DNA of 64,000 nucleotides from Campylobacter portucalensis (lineage in GTDB: Bacteria > Campylobacterota > Campylobacteria > Campylobacterales > Campylobacteraceae): the NCBI RefSeq assembly GCF_009690845.1, contig NZ_VWSJ01000001.1, positions 118,528-182,527 of the forward strand. The letters run 5' to 3'. This document shows positions 10,808 to 20,262 of this stretch, piece by piece. Both the position numbers and the translations under genes were made by a program. The notes beneath the pieces are model-generated. The model made no database searches. It was given only the letters and a program-made list of their open reading frames with translations, and was not told where the DNA came from. Within the stretch, counting starts at the first letter, position 1; each line of letters opens with the position of its first letter.

Positions 10808-12217
10808 TTATTTAATAGCCTGCATATGGTTTTTTATAAATTCTTTTGTATCGCCATCTGCAACAAATCCACCACCAAATGCCTTGTATACAAAAACAAC
10901 ACTATTTAAAAGCTCTAAATTTGCATTTGCTAAATTTAATTTTGCATTTAAAAGTCCTCTTTGAGCATCTAAAAGTTCCAAATGATCGCTATATCCAGCA
11001 TTATATCTTTGATATGCTAGATCATAAACTTTTTGCTGAGAATCAACTAAATTTTGTGCTGCTTCTTTCTTTAAAATAGAATTTTTTCTATTTGCAAGGC
11101 TATTTCTTACTTCACTAAAAGCATTTTTGATGACCTTATCATAATTTATCAAACTTGCATTTTGTTCTAAATTTGCTATCTTGACTCTTTTTGAAGTTCT
11201 ACCAAAATCAAGAAGCGGTCCCACTAAAGATCCGCCAATATTCCAGCTATTAGCATTTTCAATAAAAAGTCTATCAAATTCACTGCTTGTATAGCCAAAA
11301 ATTCCAGTTATTGATAGTTTTGGAAAATAGCTTGCCTTTGCGACACCAACTAAAAAATTTGAAGCTTTTAATCTTTCTAAAGCACTTGCTATATCTGATC
11401 TTTTTAAAAGTAAATTTGATGGAATGCCGCTAGGAATTTCTGGCACAAAAAAGTCAAAATTATCAGAAATTTTTACATTATCATACAAAATTTCATCATA
11501 ATCTCTACCAATTAAAACAGACAAAGCGGTATTTGTGCTTGAAATTTGATTTTGAATATCAATAAGTTTAAATTTTGCACTATCAACTTGAGATTTTGTT
11601 TGATAATACACGATAGAACTAATCACGCCAGCTTTTAGTTGATTTTGTCTAAATTCTAAGGTGCTTTCATATGCTTTAAGACTGTCTTTTAAAATTTCTT
11701 CTTGTTTTTTTAAAAATAAAAGCTTAAAATAGCTAGAAACAACGCTACTTGCTATACTTAGTCTTGCTGTATCATAGTCATATTTAGTTGCTAAAAAAGA
11801 TGACTTTTTGGATGATACACTATTTCTTACTCTACCCCACAAATCAAGCTCATAATCTAAAATCCCACTAAAACTATAACTCTCTTTTGGATTAGAATCA
11901 ATCCCACTAGCACCTAAATTTCCACCGCCTTTATAGATGATAGTTGGTAAAAACTCCAACTTATTTAACCCTAAATTTACTCTTGCTAGCTCAATATTAT
12001 TTAAAGCCATTGCTAAATCTAAATTATTATTTAAAGCAAAATCAACTAACTCATTTAAGGTATCATCTTTAAAATCCATCCACCATTTATCACTCAATTC
12101 AATACTATCTAAATTTGCCTTGTAGTTATATTGTTGAAGCGGCATATCTGGCTTAAAAGAACATCCACTAAAAACAAATGCCAAAAAAATGGTAAATTTT
12201 ATAATCTTTTTATGCAT
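10808..12217 (-). CDS. cmeC: Multidrug efflux outer-membrane channel CmeC
   Basis: A TolC/OprM-type trimeric outer-membrane lipoprotein, the exit duct of the CmeABC tripartite pump. It has 469 residues. The lipoprotein signal peptide ends at the lipobox FSGC (Cys19). Two OEP repeats are visible: LDLAMALNNIELARVNLG near the front, and the YQRYNAGYSDHLELLDAQRGLL motif near the C-terminus. Its start overlaps the end of cmeB by 8 bases, consistent with coupled translation in the cmeABC operon. Confidence 0.93.
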   Translation of the reverse strand: MHKKIIKFTIFLAFVFSGCSFKPDMPLQQYNYKANLDSIELSDKWWMDFKDDTLNELVDFALNNNLDLAMALNNIELARVNLGLNKLEFLPTIIYKGGGNLGASGIDSNPKESYSFSGILDYELDLWGRVRNSVSSKKSSFLATKYDYDTARLSIASSVVSSYFKLLFLKKQEEILKDSLKAYESTLEFRQNQLKAGVISSIVYYQTKSQVDSAKFKLIDIQNQISSTNTALSVLIGRDYDEILYDNVKISDNFDFFVPEIPSGIPSNLLLKRSDIASALERLKASNFLVGVAKASYFPKLSITGIFGYTSSEFDRLFIENANSWNIGGSLVGPLLDFGRTSKRVKIANLEQNASLINYDKVIKNAFSEVRNSLANRKNSILKKEAAQNLVDSQQKVYDLAYQRYNAGYSDHLELLDAQRGLLNAKLNLANANLELLNSVVFVYKAFGGGFVADGDTKEFIKNHMQAIK

Positions 12218-15200
12218 AATCTTCCTTTTTATTTTGCGATAATTGATTATCTTTAAATTTTTTATTTAACCAATTATTAAAATTTTCAACTATAGAATAA
12301 AACAATGGTACAAAAAATATCGCTATAGTAGAAGCAGCTATCATTCCTCCAATCACACCAGTGCCTATAGCCTGTCTTGATGCTGAACCAGCTCCAGTGC
12401 TTATAGCCATAGGCAAGACCCCTAGAGTAAAAGCAAGAGAAGTCATCACAATTGGTCTAAACCTAAGCCTTGCAGCTTTAATGCTTGCATTAAATATACC
12501 CTCACCTTTTTTATACTCCTCCATCGCAAATTCTATAATCAAAATAGCATTTTTAGCTCCTAAACCAATCAACAATAAAAGTCCTATTTGAAAATATATA
12601 TCATTATTTAAGCCTCTAGCCCATATAAAAATTAAAGCTCCAAAAACAGAAAACGGAACAGCTGTTAAAACGGCTAATGGCATAAGCCATCTTTCGTATT
12701 GTGCCGCCAAAATCAAATATACAAATATAAGTCCAAATATAAAAGCTATTTTACCAGTTCCTGTTGAATTTACCTCTTGATAAGCAGTGCCTGACCAGCC
12801 AATTAAATAATCATTATTTGGAAAAACCTCTCTAAATACTTCTGAAATTGCTTGTATGGCTTGACCTGATGTATATCCAGGGCGAGGCTCTCCCATAACT
12901 TTTGCAGCCGGAAAACCATTAAATCTATCAACATTATCAGGTCCTAAGCTTCTTTCAAGTTTGACAAGAGAATTTATAGGTATCATATTTTTTGTTGTTT
13001 GGCTTTTTACAAAAATATTTCTAAAAACATTTTCAGAATCCCTAAATTCAGATTTAGCCCTTATGCTTACTTTGTAAGTTTTTCCAAGCATATTAAAATC
13101 ATTTACATAATAACTTCCTATAGTTGCATTTATTGTAGCAAATAAATCCGCCAAATGTACTCCACTCATTTTTACTTTTTCATCATTTATCACAAGGTTA
13201 TATTGTGGAAATTTTGTATCTAGAGTGGTTCTTACCATCATTAATTCTGGTCTTTGATTTGCTGCTGCAACAACTTTTTGCATATCTTCTTGCATTTGGA
13301 TATAGCTTTTTCCTGTATTTGTTTGTGCAAAAAGCTCAAAACCTCCTGTTGCGGAAAGACCGCTAATTGGAGGTGGATTTACAACAAAACTAACACCATC
13401 TCTATTTCCATAAAACATAGCATTAAATTTATTCGCTAAAGCAAAAGATGATTGTTCTAAAGTTCGTCTTTCATCCCAAGGCTTTAATTTGATAAACATA
13501 ATAGAGGAATTTTCTCTAAGTGTTCCCGCTACTAAATCATATCCTGCCATTAAACCTGCAGATTCTACATTTTCTTCACTCATCGTAATATCTACTAAAT
13601 TTTTACCATGTGATTTTGTTAGCTCAATAGAAGATGCTGATGGAAGTTGATTAATTACCATTAAAGCACCCTTATCTTCATTTGGAACGAGTCCTCCTGG
13701 AATAACCTTCATAAGCGTATAAATTCCATATATCATTATACCAACAACTATTAACGACGGTATGGTATGTCTTAAAATTTTACTTACACCTTTTGTGTAT
13801 AAGTTGGTACTATAATCAAAAAAGTCATTAAATTTACGCACAAACCACCAAGGCTGAGTTCTATCTTTTTTTAACATTAAAGCACATAGTGCAGGCGTTA
13901 AAGTAAGTGCTACAAAACCAGATAAACATACAGAAACAACAAGAGTTAAAGCAAATTGTTTTTGAATGATCCCCACAAAACCATCCATAAAAGCAACAGG
14001 AACAAACACGGCACTTAAAACTAAAACTATAGATATAACTGGTGCAAAAATTTCTTGAACTGCTTTTTGAGTAGCTTCTTTAACGCTTAAATTAGGCTTC
14101 TCTTCTAAAATTCTTTCAACATTTTCAATTACAATAATTGCATCATCAACAACAATACCAATTGCCAAAATCATAGCAAAAAGCGTTATCATATTTATAG
14201 AAAATCCCATAATAAGTATGCCAGCAAAAGCCCCTATAATAGAAACAGGCACGGCTAGCATTGGAATGATTGTTGCTCTTAAATTTCCTAAAAACATATA
14301 CATTACAACTAAAACTAAAATCATAGCCTCAATAAAAGTTTTAATAACTTCTTGTATGCTTATATTAACAAATGTGGTTGTATCATATAAAATGTCATAA
14401 GTTAAAGTTCCTGGAAAATTTTTTGAAAGCTCAACTAATTTTTTGTTTACCAACTCAGCCACTTCTAAAGCATTTGCATCACTTTGAGTCATAATCAAAA
14501 CAGGTGCCATAGCACTTTTATTAACAAAAGCATCAAAAACATATTTTTCAGAACCAATAGTAACGTCAGCAACATCTTTTAACTTTAGCATAGAGCCTTT
14601 ATCATCGCTTCTTAATATTATATTTTCAAATTCTTGTGCGTTTTTCAATCTTCCTTCGGGTTTTAAAATATATACGTATGGATTATCGCTAGTAGTTGGT
14701 TGCTCTCCAATTTTTCCTGCTGCGTATTGACTATTTTGCTCTCTTATTGAAGATATAACTTCAGAAATTGTTAGGTTGTATTTTTTTAACATATCTGGTT
14801 TAATCCAAATTCGCATAGCATAGTCTTTACTGCCAATTAAAATTGCATTTCCAACTCCTGGAATTCTTTTTAATTCATCAACAATATTTACTGAAACATA
14901 GTTATTTAAATCAACTATATCCATTTTTCCTTCTGGATCATAAAAAGATAAAACTTCTAATATATTTGGACTCATTTCAAAAGCATTAACACCAATTCTT
15001 TTTACTTCTTCAGGAAGAGATGCTTGTGCAATTTTGACTCTATTATTGACATTAACTAAGGCTTCTTGAGGATCTGTTCCGACCTTAAAAAATACATTTA
15101 AAGACATCTCGCCAGAAGAGCTAGATGTTGATTGCATATATATCATATTTTCTACACCATTTATAGCTTCTTCAAGAGGTGCAGCAACTGTTGAAGCTAT

Positions 15201-15371
15201 AGTTTGAGCATCAGCACCATTATAATTTGCCACAACAGCTATTTTTGGTGGAGTGAGTTGAGGGTATTCTTCAACCGGTAAAATTTTCATTGAAATTAAA
15301 CCCGCTATTATTATAATGATAGATAAAACCATAGCAAGTATTGGTCGATTTATAAAAAATTTAGAAAACAT
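12210..15371 (-). CDS. cmeB: RND multidrug efflux transporter CmeB
   Basis: Inner-membrane proton/drug antiporter of the HAE1 RND family, 1053 residues with 12 predicted helices and two large periplasmic loops. The N-terminus FFINRPILAMVLS is classic. The TM4 proton-relay aspartates are visible in GIVVDDAIIVIENVER. The second-half motif GLGAKNAILIIEFA is also typical. It is contiguous with cmeA (one-base overlap). Likely substrates are bile salts and varied antibiotics, by analogy with C. jejuni CmeB; substrate range cannot be read from sequence. Confidence 0.95.
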   Translation of the reverse strand: MFSKFFINRPILAMVLSIIIIIAGLISMKILPVEEYPQLTPPKIAVVANYNGADAQTIASTVAAPLEEAINGVENMIYMQSTSSSSGEMSLNVFFKVGTDPQEALVNVNNRVKIAQASLPEEVKRIGVNAFEMSPNILEVLSFYDPEGKMDIVDLNNYVSVNIVDELKRIPGVGNAILIGSKDYAMRIWIKPDMLKKYNLTISEVISSIREQNSQYAAGKIGEQPTTSDNPYVYILKPEGRLKNAQEFENIILRSDDKGSMLKLKDVADVTIGSEKYVFDAFVNKSAMAPVLIMTQSDANALEVAELVNKKLVELSKNFPGTLTYDILYDTTTFVNISIQEVIKTFIEAMILVLVVMYMFLGNLRATIIPMLAVPVSIIGAFAGILIMGFSINMITLFAMILAIGIVVDDAIIVIENVERILEEKPNLSVKEATQKAVQEIFAPVISIVLVLSAVFVPVAFMDGFVGIIQKQFALTLVVSVCLSGFVALTLTPALCALMLKKDRTQPWWFVRKFNDFFDYSTNLYTKGVSKILRHTIPSLIVVGIMIYGIYTLMKVIPGGLVPNEDKGALMVINQLPSASSIELTKSHGKNLVDITMSEENVESAGLMAGYDLVAGTLRENSSIMFIKLKPWDERRTLEQSSFALANKFNAMFYGNRDGVSFVVNPPPISGLSATGGFELFAQTNTGKSYIQMQEDMQKVVAAANQRPELMMVRTTLDTKFPQYNLVINDEKVKMSGVHLADLFATINATIGSYYVNDFNMLGKTYKVSIRAKSEFRDSENVFRNIFVKSQTTKNMIPINSLVKLERSLGPDNVDRFNGFPAAKVMGEPRPGYTSGQAIQAISEVFREVFPNNDYLIGWSGTAYQEVNSTGTGKIAFIFGLIFVYLILAAQYERWLMPLAVLTAVPFSVFGALIFIWARGLNNDIYFQIGLLLLIGLGAKNAILIIEFAMEEYKKGEGIFNASIKAARLRFRPIVMTSLAFTLGVLPMAISTGAGSASRQAIGTGVIGGMIAASTIAIFFVPLFYSIVENFNNWLNKKFKDNQLSQNKKEDYA

Positions 15372-16483
15372 TACTTACCTTCCACTATTTTAACTGGCAT
15401 ACCTAATCTTAACTTTATAAAATTATCCAATATTATCTTGTCTCCATCTTCTAAGCCGTGAGATACAACAGCATATTGACTTGTTTGATCTGAAATTTTA
15501 ATGCTGGATTTAGCAACTTTTCCATCTTTTACCAAATACACAAAAGCACCTTTTAAATCTTGTTTTATAGCAATTTGAGGAATTTTAAAACCGTTTTTTT
15601 GATATAAGCCACTCATTGTAACAACAGCAAAACTTCCTGGTATTAACTCTAAATTTTGATTATCAAAAACAGCTTTTGCATCTACGGAATTTGTTAAAGG
15701 ATTTATAACTCTATCTATAAAAACGGTAGTGCCATTATACTCTTTTTCATTTATTGTAAGAGTTGCGGGAGAATCTTTTTGAACCCACTCTCCGCCTAAA
15801 ATTTTACTATTTATATTAAGTGCATCAATATCAGAAATAGCGTATTTAGCATATATTGGATTTAGTTTTGTAAGTCTTACTAAATTTGGATTTTGAATAC
15901 TTACATAAGCCCCTATATCTTTATATGGATCTCCTAAAATTCCATCAAAAGGTGCAGTTACTATAGTGTATCCTAAATCGATCTGAGCATTTCGTAAAAT
16001 TGCTTTTGCATTATCTACTTTTGCCTTTGAAATTTTTAAATTTAAAAGAGCCAAATCAAATTCTTTTTGACTAATTGAGTTTGATTGTTTAAGCTTTTTA
16101 ACTCTATCATAATCAAGTTCTGCCATCTTATAGCTAGCGTTTGCAACGCCTAAATTTGCTTTTGCGACATCGACTGCGGATCTATATTTTTCATCATCAA
16201 TCAAAAAAAGCTTATCACCTTTTTTTACATTATCGCCCGCTTTAAAAAATTGTTTTATTATAGTTCCATTAACTTTTGCTACTATATCCACACTCTGTTC
16301 GCTAACTATTTTGGCTGGATATTTTGCACTAATTGGCACATCAAAACTTTTTACTTCCATAACAGAAACTGGCAAAGGTTGCGGTTTTAAACCAGAAGGC
16401 TTTTCTTTTGTTGATGGTTTATTGCAACCATAAAAAATTAAAACAAAAGATAAAAATATCAATGTTTTTTTAAATTTATTCAT
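15371..16483 (-). CDS. cmeA: Periplasmic adaptor (membrane fusion) protein CmeA
   Basis: A 370-residue lipoprotein adaptor linking CmeB to CmeC. The signal peptide ends at IFYGC (Cys20). The lipoyl half-motifs flank an alpha-helical hairpin of about residues 100-170 (repeated LGVANASYKMAELDYDRVK-like heptads), followed by a beta-barrel domain containing APFDGILGDPYKDIGAYV. First gene of cmeABC. The 100-base gap upstream holds a long palindrome that I take as the CmeR operator. Confidence 0.93.
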   Translation of the reverse strand: MNKFKKTLIFLSFVLIFYGCNKPSTKEKPSGLKPQPLPVSVMEVKSFDVPISAKYPAKIVSEQSVDIVAKVNGTIIKQFFKAGDNVKKGDKLFLIDDEKYRSAVDVAKANLGVANASYKMAELDYDRVKKLKQSNSISQKEFDLALLNLKISKAKVDNAKAILRNAQIDLGYTIVTAPFDGILGDPYKDIGAYVSIQNPNLVRLTKLNPIYAKYAISDIDALNINSKILGGEWVQKDSPATLTINEKEYNGTTVFIDRVINPLTNSVDAKAVFDNQNLELIPGSFAVVTMSGLYQKNGFKIPQIAIKQDLKGAFVYLVKDGKVAKSSIKISDQTSQYAVVSHGLEDGDKIILDNFIKLRLGMPVKIVEGK

Positions 16484-16505
16484 AAAATTTTCCTTAAATA
16501 ATATA

Positions 16506-16529
16506 ATTTTGTAATTTAAATTACAAAAT
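16506..16529. promoter_or_regulatory. CmeR operator (24-bp perfect palindrome)
   Basis: A perfect inverted repeat centred between 16517 and 16518. Its core is TGTAATTTAAATTACA (16510-16525). It lies in the cmeR-cmeA gap, just upstream of a minus-strand TATATT-like -10 region, about 23 bases from the cmeA start. In C. jejuni, CmeR binds a 16-bp inverted repeat of the TGTAAT...ATTACA type at this position. The identity is by analogy. Confidence 0.8.
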
Positions 16530-16583
16530 AAAAGCTAATTCTACATCTTAAATTTAAACTTGTCAATAAAAATTGATTAAATT

Positions 16584-17216
16584 TTAAGATAAAATTCCAT
16601 TTAAAAATACCTTTATAGATCTTTTTATATGCAAAATTTGCTCTTCTTTTGTGATTTTTATATCCTTATCAAAAAAAATTGCTTCAAAAAAATATGGCTC
16701 TTTTATTAAAAATGTAAAATTAAAAGCATATTGAGAAAGTTCGTGCTCTTCAAATTTAGACATAAATTTATCTTTTTTAAAAAAATCTACTAAATATTTA
16801 TTTAAAAATATAGCAGTATCATTTACAAAAGATCTTCCAATTGCAATATTATAAGAGTTAAAACCCTCACTTAAGATTAATTTATGAAATAAAATAGTAT
16901 TTTTTCTAAACATAACATTAAGATAAATTTCACTAAATATAAATAAAAAATCTTCAAGATTTAAATTTTTATTTATATTAATTTCTTGTTGTAGTTTTTG
17001 ATTGATTTTATCTACGCTTTCTGAAATAATCGCCCTAAAAAGCCCCTCTTTATTCTTAAAAAATTTATATATAGTAGCAAAAGACCCACCACTTTTTTTT
17101 ACTATATCATTTAAACTTGTATTTTTATAGCCTTTTTCTAAAAATAAATCCAGCCCAGACTGCAGAATTTTTTCATACCTAAATTTAGCTCTTTTGTTGC
17201 TAAATTCTAGCGACAT
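16584..17216 (-). CDS. cmeR: TetR-family repressor CmeR
   Basis: A 210-residue TetR regulator. The N-terminal HTH (about residues 12-58) reads ILQSGLDLFLEKGYKNTSL and GGSFATIYKFFKNKEGLF. The C-terminal half is the variable ligand-binding, dimerising domain. It lies directly upstream of cmeABC with the palindromic operator in between, as in C. jejuni where it represses the pump. Its ATG comes one base after the ccoG stop and its Shine-Dalgarno sequence (AGGAGA) is inside the last ccoG codons, so its translation probably depends on ccoG. Confidence 0.93.
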   Translation of the reverse strand: MSLEFSNKRAKFRYEKILQSGLDLFLEKGYKNTSLNDIVKKSGGSFATIYKFFKNKEGLFRAIISESVDKINQKLQQEININKNLNLEDFLFIFSEIYLNVMFRKNTILFHKLILSEGFNSYNIAIGRSFVNDTAIFLNKYLVDFFKKDKFMSKFEEHELSQYAFNFTFLIKEPYFFEAIFFDKDIKITKEEQILHIKRSIKVFLNGILS

Positions 17217-17217
17217 A

Positions 17218-18597
17218 TTATCTCCTATTTTTTAATTTTTCATCTATCACTGTTTTTTTAGGATAGACAAAAATACTCTTTTTTTGCGTGCTTATACTTT
17301 CATCATCAACCGCAAAAGCTTTTATGTTTATATTAATTACACTATCTTTTCTATCGCTATTTGCCAACATTTTAGAAGTTTTTAAAGTTACAATTATTTT
17401 TTTCTTCTTTTTACTTTTTATATAAAATGGCTTTTGTGGTTTTTTAATAATTATATCTTGATTATCAACACTAAAATAAAATTTATGATCTTTGTTTTGT
17501 GTATTTTCTATCATAAAAATATAACTATTTTCAATACTAAATTTATCATCTTCAACTACAATGCTATAAAGACTGCTATCTCTATTAATGTTTAAAAGTA
17601 ATCTTTCTCTATTTGCACCCACAAAAAACAACACAATAAAAATCAAAGATAAAACAACCATATAACCAATCGTTCTAAATCTAAAAAATTTTATCTTATT
17701 TCCGCTATCAATTGAATTTTTACTAGTCCAATTTATCAATGATTTTTTGTTAAATTTAGCCATAACATTAGAGCAAGCATCTGCACATTCTAAACAATTT
17801 ATACACTCAAGCTGCATACCACGCCTAATATCAATATGAGTTGGACAAACATTCACACAGGATTTACAACCAATGCACTCATCAAATTCGCCTTTTGGTT
17901 TATCTGAAATTTTATTATGTTTGTCATCATAAATTTTTCCACCTCTTTTTACATCATAAATAACTTGCACAGTATCACCATCAAACATTGCTGATTGAAT
18001 TCTTGCATAAGGACATATATAAATACAAAAATTTTCTTTAATAAAAATAGTATCAATAAATATAAAAGTAGCTATAAGAAACACTATAGTAACGGTTATT
18101 TGATGCTCGCTTGGATTTGTTATATAGATTAAAAAATCTTCAGGTGGCACAAAATACCATAAAAAATTTGAAGCCATAATAATACTTATAAAAGCCCAAA
18201 TACAGGCCGCAAAAAATCTTCTTATAAATTTATCCTCAACTTTTTTTTGTTTATTTGAAATATTTTTTCTGATTTTAAAAATTTTTGTTTGCAAAAAATC
18301 TCTATAAAATGTTCTCATTATAGTTTGAGGGCAGATCCAACCACACCATACACGCCCACCTAATGTCGTTATAAAAAAAATAGTTAAAAAAAGTATAATC
18401 AAAACAAACGGCATCAAATACATCTCTTGCATAGAAAAAATTTGAAAAAATAGGTGTAACTCTTTTTTATCAAAACTAAGCAAAAAAAGATGTGCTTCAT
18501 TGATACGTAAAAAAGGTATAACTAAAGCCATAACTGAAATGCAAATAAAAGTAAAATATCTATTTTTAGCGTATTTTGTAATAAATCCTCTAGCCAT
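17218..18597 (-). CDS. ccoG: Cytochrome c oxidase accessory protein CcoG
   Basis: Membrane-bound ferredoxin-like protein (RdxA/FixG family) needed for copper delivery to cbb3-type oxidase. It has 459 residues. The N-terminal half has about four membrane helices, including the redox cysteines in WCGWICPQT. Two 4Fe-4S motifs follow around residues 240-280 (CIGCKSCVNVCPTHIDI and CINCLECADACSNVM). The C-terminus is an IgG-like periplasmic domain. The cbb3 genes themselves are not in this window. Coupled to cmeR downstream. Confidence 0.93.
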   Translation of the reverse strand: MARGFITKYAKNRYFTFICISVMALVIPFLRINEAHLFLLSFDKKELHLFFQIFSMQEMYLMPFVLIILFLTIFFITTLGGRVWCGWICPQTIMRTFYRDFLQTKIFKIRKNISNKQKKVEDKFIRRFFAACIWAFISIIMASNFLWYFVPPEDFLIYITNPSEHQITVTIVFLIATFIFIDTIFIKENFCIYICPYARIQSAMFDGDTVQVIYDVKRGGKIYDDKHNKISDKPKGEFDECIGCKSCVNVCPTHIDIRRGMQLECINCLECADACSNVMAKFNKKSLINWTSKNSIDSGNKIKFFRFRTIGYMVVLSLIFIVLFFVGANRERLLLNINRDSSLYSIVVEDDKFSIENSYIFMIENTQNKDHKFYFSVDNQDIIIKKPQKPFYIKSKKKKKIIVTLKTSKMLANSDRKDSVININIKAFAVDDESISTQKKSIFVYPKKTVIDEKLKNRR

Positions 18598-18634
18598 ATT
18601 TTTTCCTTTTTATGATAAATTTAGCAATATCGCA

Positions 18635-18640
18635 ATTATA
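18635..18640 (-). promoter_or_regulatory. Probable -10 box of ccoG-cmeR
   Basis: Read on the minus strand this is TATAAT, giving a start near 18628 and a leader of about 30 bases. The divergent rpsU promoter lies 60 bases away. No clear -35 is seen, which is usual for Campylobacter sigma70 promoters. Confidence 0.55.
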
Positions 18641-18697
18641 CTACATTTAAGCTTTAAAAGGCAAATTTTTTAATTTGCTTTTTTTATTTTTTTTATG

Positions 18698-18703
18698 TAT
18701 AAT
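18698..18703 (+). promoter_or_regulatory. Probable -10 box of rpsU
   Basis: TATAAT directly preceded by TG and a T-rich stretch, placing transcription start near 18710 and leaving a leader of about 30 bases before the rpsU ATG. Confidence 0.65.
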
Positions 18704-18740
18704 AAAACCTCAAAAATTTTAATGAAAGGTGGTGATTTGG

Positions 18741-18953
18741 ATGCCAGGAATCAAGGTTCATCCAAATGAGTCTTTTGATGAAGCTTACAGAAAGTTTAAA
18801 AAGCAAACAGATAGAAATCTTGTAGTTACAGAAGCAAGAGCTAGAAAATTTTTTGAGCCAAATACTGAAATTCGCAAAAAGCAAAAAATTTCAGCACGCA
18901 AAAAAATGCTAAAAAGACTTTATATGTTAAGAAGATATGAGTCAAAACTCTAA
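18741..18953 (+). CDS. rpsU: 30S ribosomal protein S21
   Basis: A 70-residue small-subunit protein involved in initiation on natural mRNAs. It reads [20 protein letters not shown] onward and ends with a basic tail ([17 protein letters not shown]), almost identical to what I remember of C. jejuni S21. I chose the ATG at 18741 because AAAGGTGGTGA is a strong Shine-Dalgarno sequence just upstream. In-frame GTG codons at 18729 and 18732 overlap that site. Confidence 0.97.
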   Translation: MPGIKVHPNESFDEAYRKFKKQTDRNLVVTEARARKFFEPNTEIRKKQKISARKKMLKRLYMLRRYESKL

Positions 18954-18961
18954 CCATATAG

Positions 18962-18992
18962 CTAACTAGCAGTAAATTTAGCTGTTAGTTAG
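18962..18992 (+). terminator. Hairpin after rpsU
   Basis: An 11-bp stem with one G-T wobble, CTAACTAGCAG (18962-18972) with CTGTTAGTTAG (18982-18992), and a 9-base loop, followed by TAAAATTT. It lies eight bases after the rpsU stop. Confidence 0.6.
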
Positions 18993-19051
18993 TAAAATTT
19001 ATTATATTTTTAGCCTAAATTTGAGATAATACTAACAAGGAGTTTGTTATT

Positions 19052-19687
19052 ATGGAAAAATTTTCTATTCAAGAAGCAGCACAAAAGCTTGGAATTTCAA
19101 AAGAGGCTATTTATAATAGAATTAGAAGAAATGTTATGAAAAGCGTAGAAGAAAATGGCATTAAATATGTTATTTTAGAAAAATTAGAAAAAAAAGATTC
19201 TACAAAGCAACCATCAAAAAAATCACAAAATTTAATACATCAAGAAAATAGCGAATTTATATCATATTTAAAAAATGAAATTGAATATTTAAAGCTTAAA
19301 AATAAGAGCTTGTTAGAAGATAAAGAAAAACTTTTTAGAGAAAAAGAAGAGCTTTTGATGGCAAGTAAAAATGAGATAAAAATGATTTATCAAGAAAGAG
19401 ATGAAAAATTAAAATATTTTTTAAGCATATTAGAAAGACCGATTTTACCACAAACAGATAAAATAGAAGCTAAAGCTATAGATATTAAAAATGACGAGTG
19501 GATTGAACTTGGAAGCTTTTTGGATTCTTTAAATTTAAAAAAGAAAAAAAGGAAAAATATTAAAAAATTTATTATTAAAAATGCTTACACAGATGAAAAT
19601 TTAAAAATTCAAAATGGTATGGTTTTGGTAAATAAAAATTTTGATATATTAAAAATCAACGATAAGGATGATAATGAAGAGTATTAA
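19052..19687 (+). CDS. Unrecognised HTH plus coiled-coil protein
   Basis: 211 residues, family not recognised. Residues 3-30 (FSIQEAAQKLGISKEAIYNR) look like a MerR/excisionase-type helix-turn-helix, so DNA binding is likely. Residues ~65-130 are Lys/Glu-rich with long heptad character (EIEYLKLKNKSLLEDKEKLF), a probable coiled coil. The C-terminal ~60 residues are a separate basic segment (LDSLNLKKKKRKNIKKFI). No membrane segment is seen. It lies between rpsU and the lipoprotein gene, a place with no such gene in C. jejuni as I recall it, and overlaps the lipoprotein gene start. The layout resembles KfrA-like or plasmid-type DNA-binding coiled coils, but this is only an architectural likeness. 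Confidence 0.75.
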   Translation: MEKFSIQEAAQKLGISKEAIYNRIRRNVMKSVEENGIKYVILEKLEKKDSTKQPSKKSQNLIHQENSEFISYLKNEIEYLKLKNKSLLEDKEKLFREKEELLMASKNEIKMIYQERDEKLKYFLSILERPILPQTDKIEAKAIDIKNDEWIELGSFLDSLNLKKKKRKNIKKFIIKNAYTDENLKIQNGMVLVNKNFDILKINDKDDNEEY

Positions 19688-20261
19688 ACAGATTAAAAAA
19701 TACGCTATGGCTGGCGGTTTTGGATTGATTTTAGCTGGAGGGCTTAGTGGATGTGCGAGCCAAGATGAAAATTCAAATTTAGAACAAAATGCAAATCAAG
19801 GAGCTTTCGTAATCATTGAAGAAGTTTTAGGTGGTGGATATAAAATAGTCGAAGAATTTCCGAGCAAAGAAACTAGAATTGTTCTAAAAAAATTAGATGG
19901 AAGCGAAAAAGTTTTAACAAAAGAAGAGATGGATGCTTTAATTCAAAAAGAAAATGTAAAAATCCAAAATGGAACTTCAAATTTAACGAATCCAAACGCT
20001 ACTATTAGTAGCGGTGGAATGGGGCTTGGAGAAGCGATATTATCTAGTGTGGCTGGAGCAATTATTGGAAGCTGGATAGGGAGCAAGCTTTTTAATAATC
20101 CAGCATATCAAAATCAACGACAAAGTGCATACAAAAACCCTTCAGCATACTCAAAAAGCGTAAATAGTTTTAATAAACAAAGCACAACTTCATCTAAAAA
20201 ATCAAGCGGTAAAAGCGGATTTTTTGGTGGTGGTTCAAAATCAAATTCAGTAGGAGGTTGA
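19674..20261 (+). CDS. UPF0323 family lipoprotein
   Basis: A 195-residue lipoprotein. The signal peptide ends at the lipobox LSGC (Cys27). A compact region of residues ~40-95 follows (GAFVIIEEVLGGGYKIVEEF). Next is a Gly-rich hydrophobic segment with glycine-zipper character (LGEAILSSVAGAIIGSWIG, ~118-136), then a low-complexity Ser/Lys/Gly tail ending in Gly-Gly. It matches the Cj0371 type. I chose the ATG at 19674 because AAGG at 19664-19667 is well spaced; an ATG at 19668 is too close. It is followed two bases later by the ATP-grasp gene, so the two are almost certainly co-expressed. Function unknown. Confidence 0.9.
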   Translation: MKSIKQIKKYAMAGGFGLILAGGLSGCASQDENSNLEQNANQGAFVIIEEVLGGGYKIVEEFPSKETRIVLKKLDGSEKVLTKEEMDALIQKENVKIQNGTSNLTNPNATISSGGMGLGEAILSSVAGAIIGSWIGSKLFNNPAYQNQRQSAYKNPSAYSKSVNSFNKQSTTSSKKSSGKSGFFGGGSKSNSVGG

Positions 20262-20262
20262 G

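Noticed and set aside
18729..18740. Earlier GTG start for rpsU adding four residues
   Set aside because: The codons coincide with the Shine-Dalgarno sequence and S21 proteins begin MPGI.
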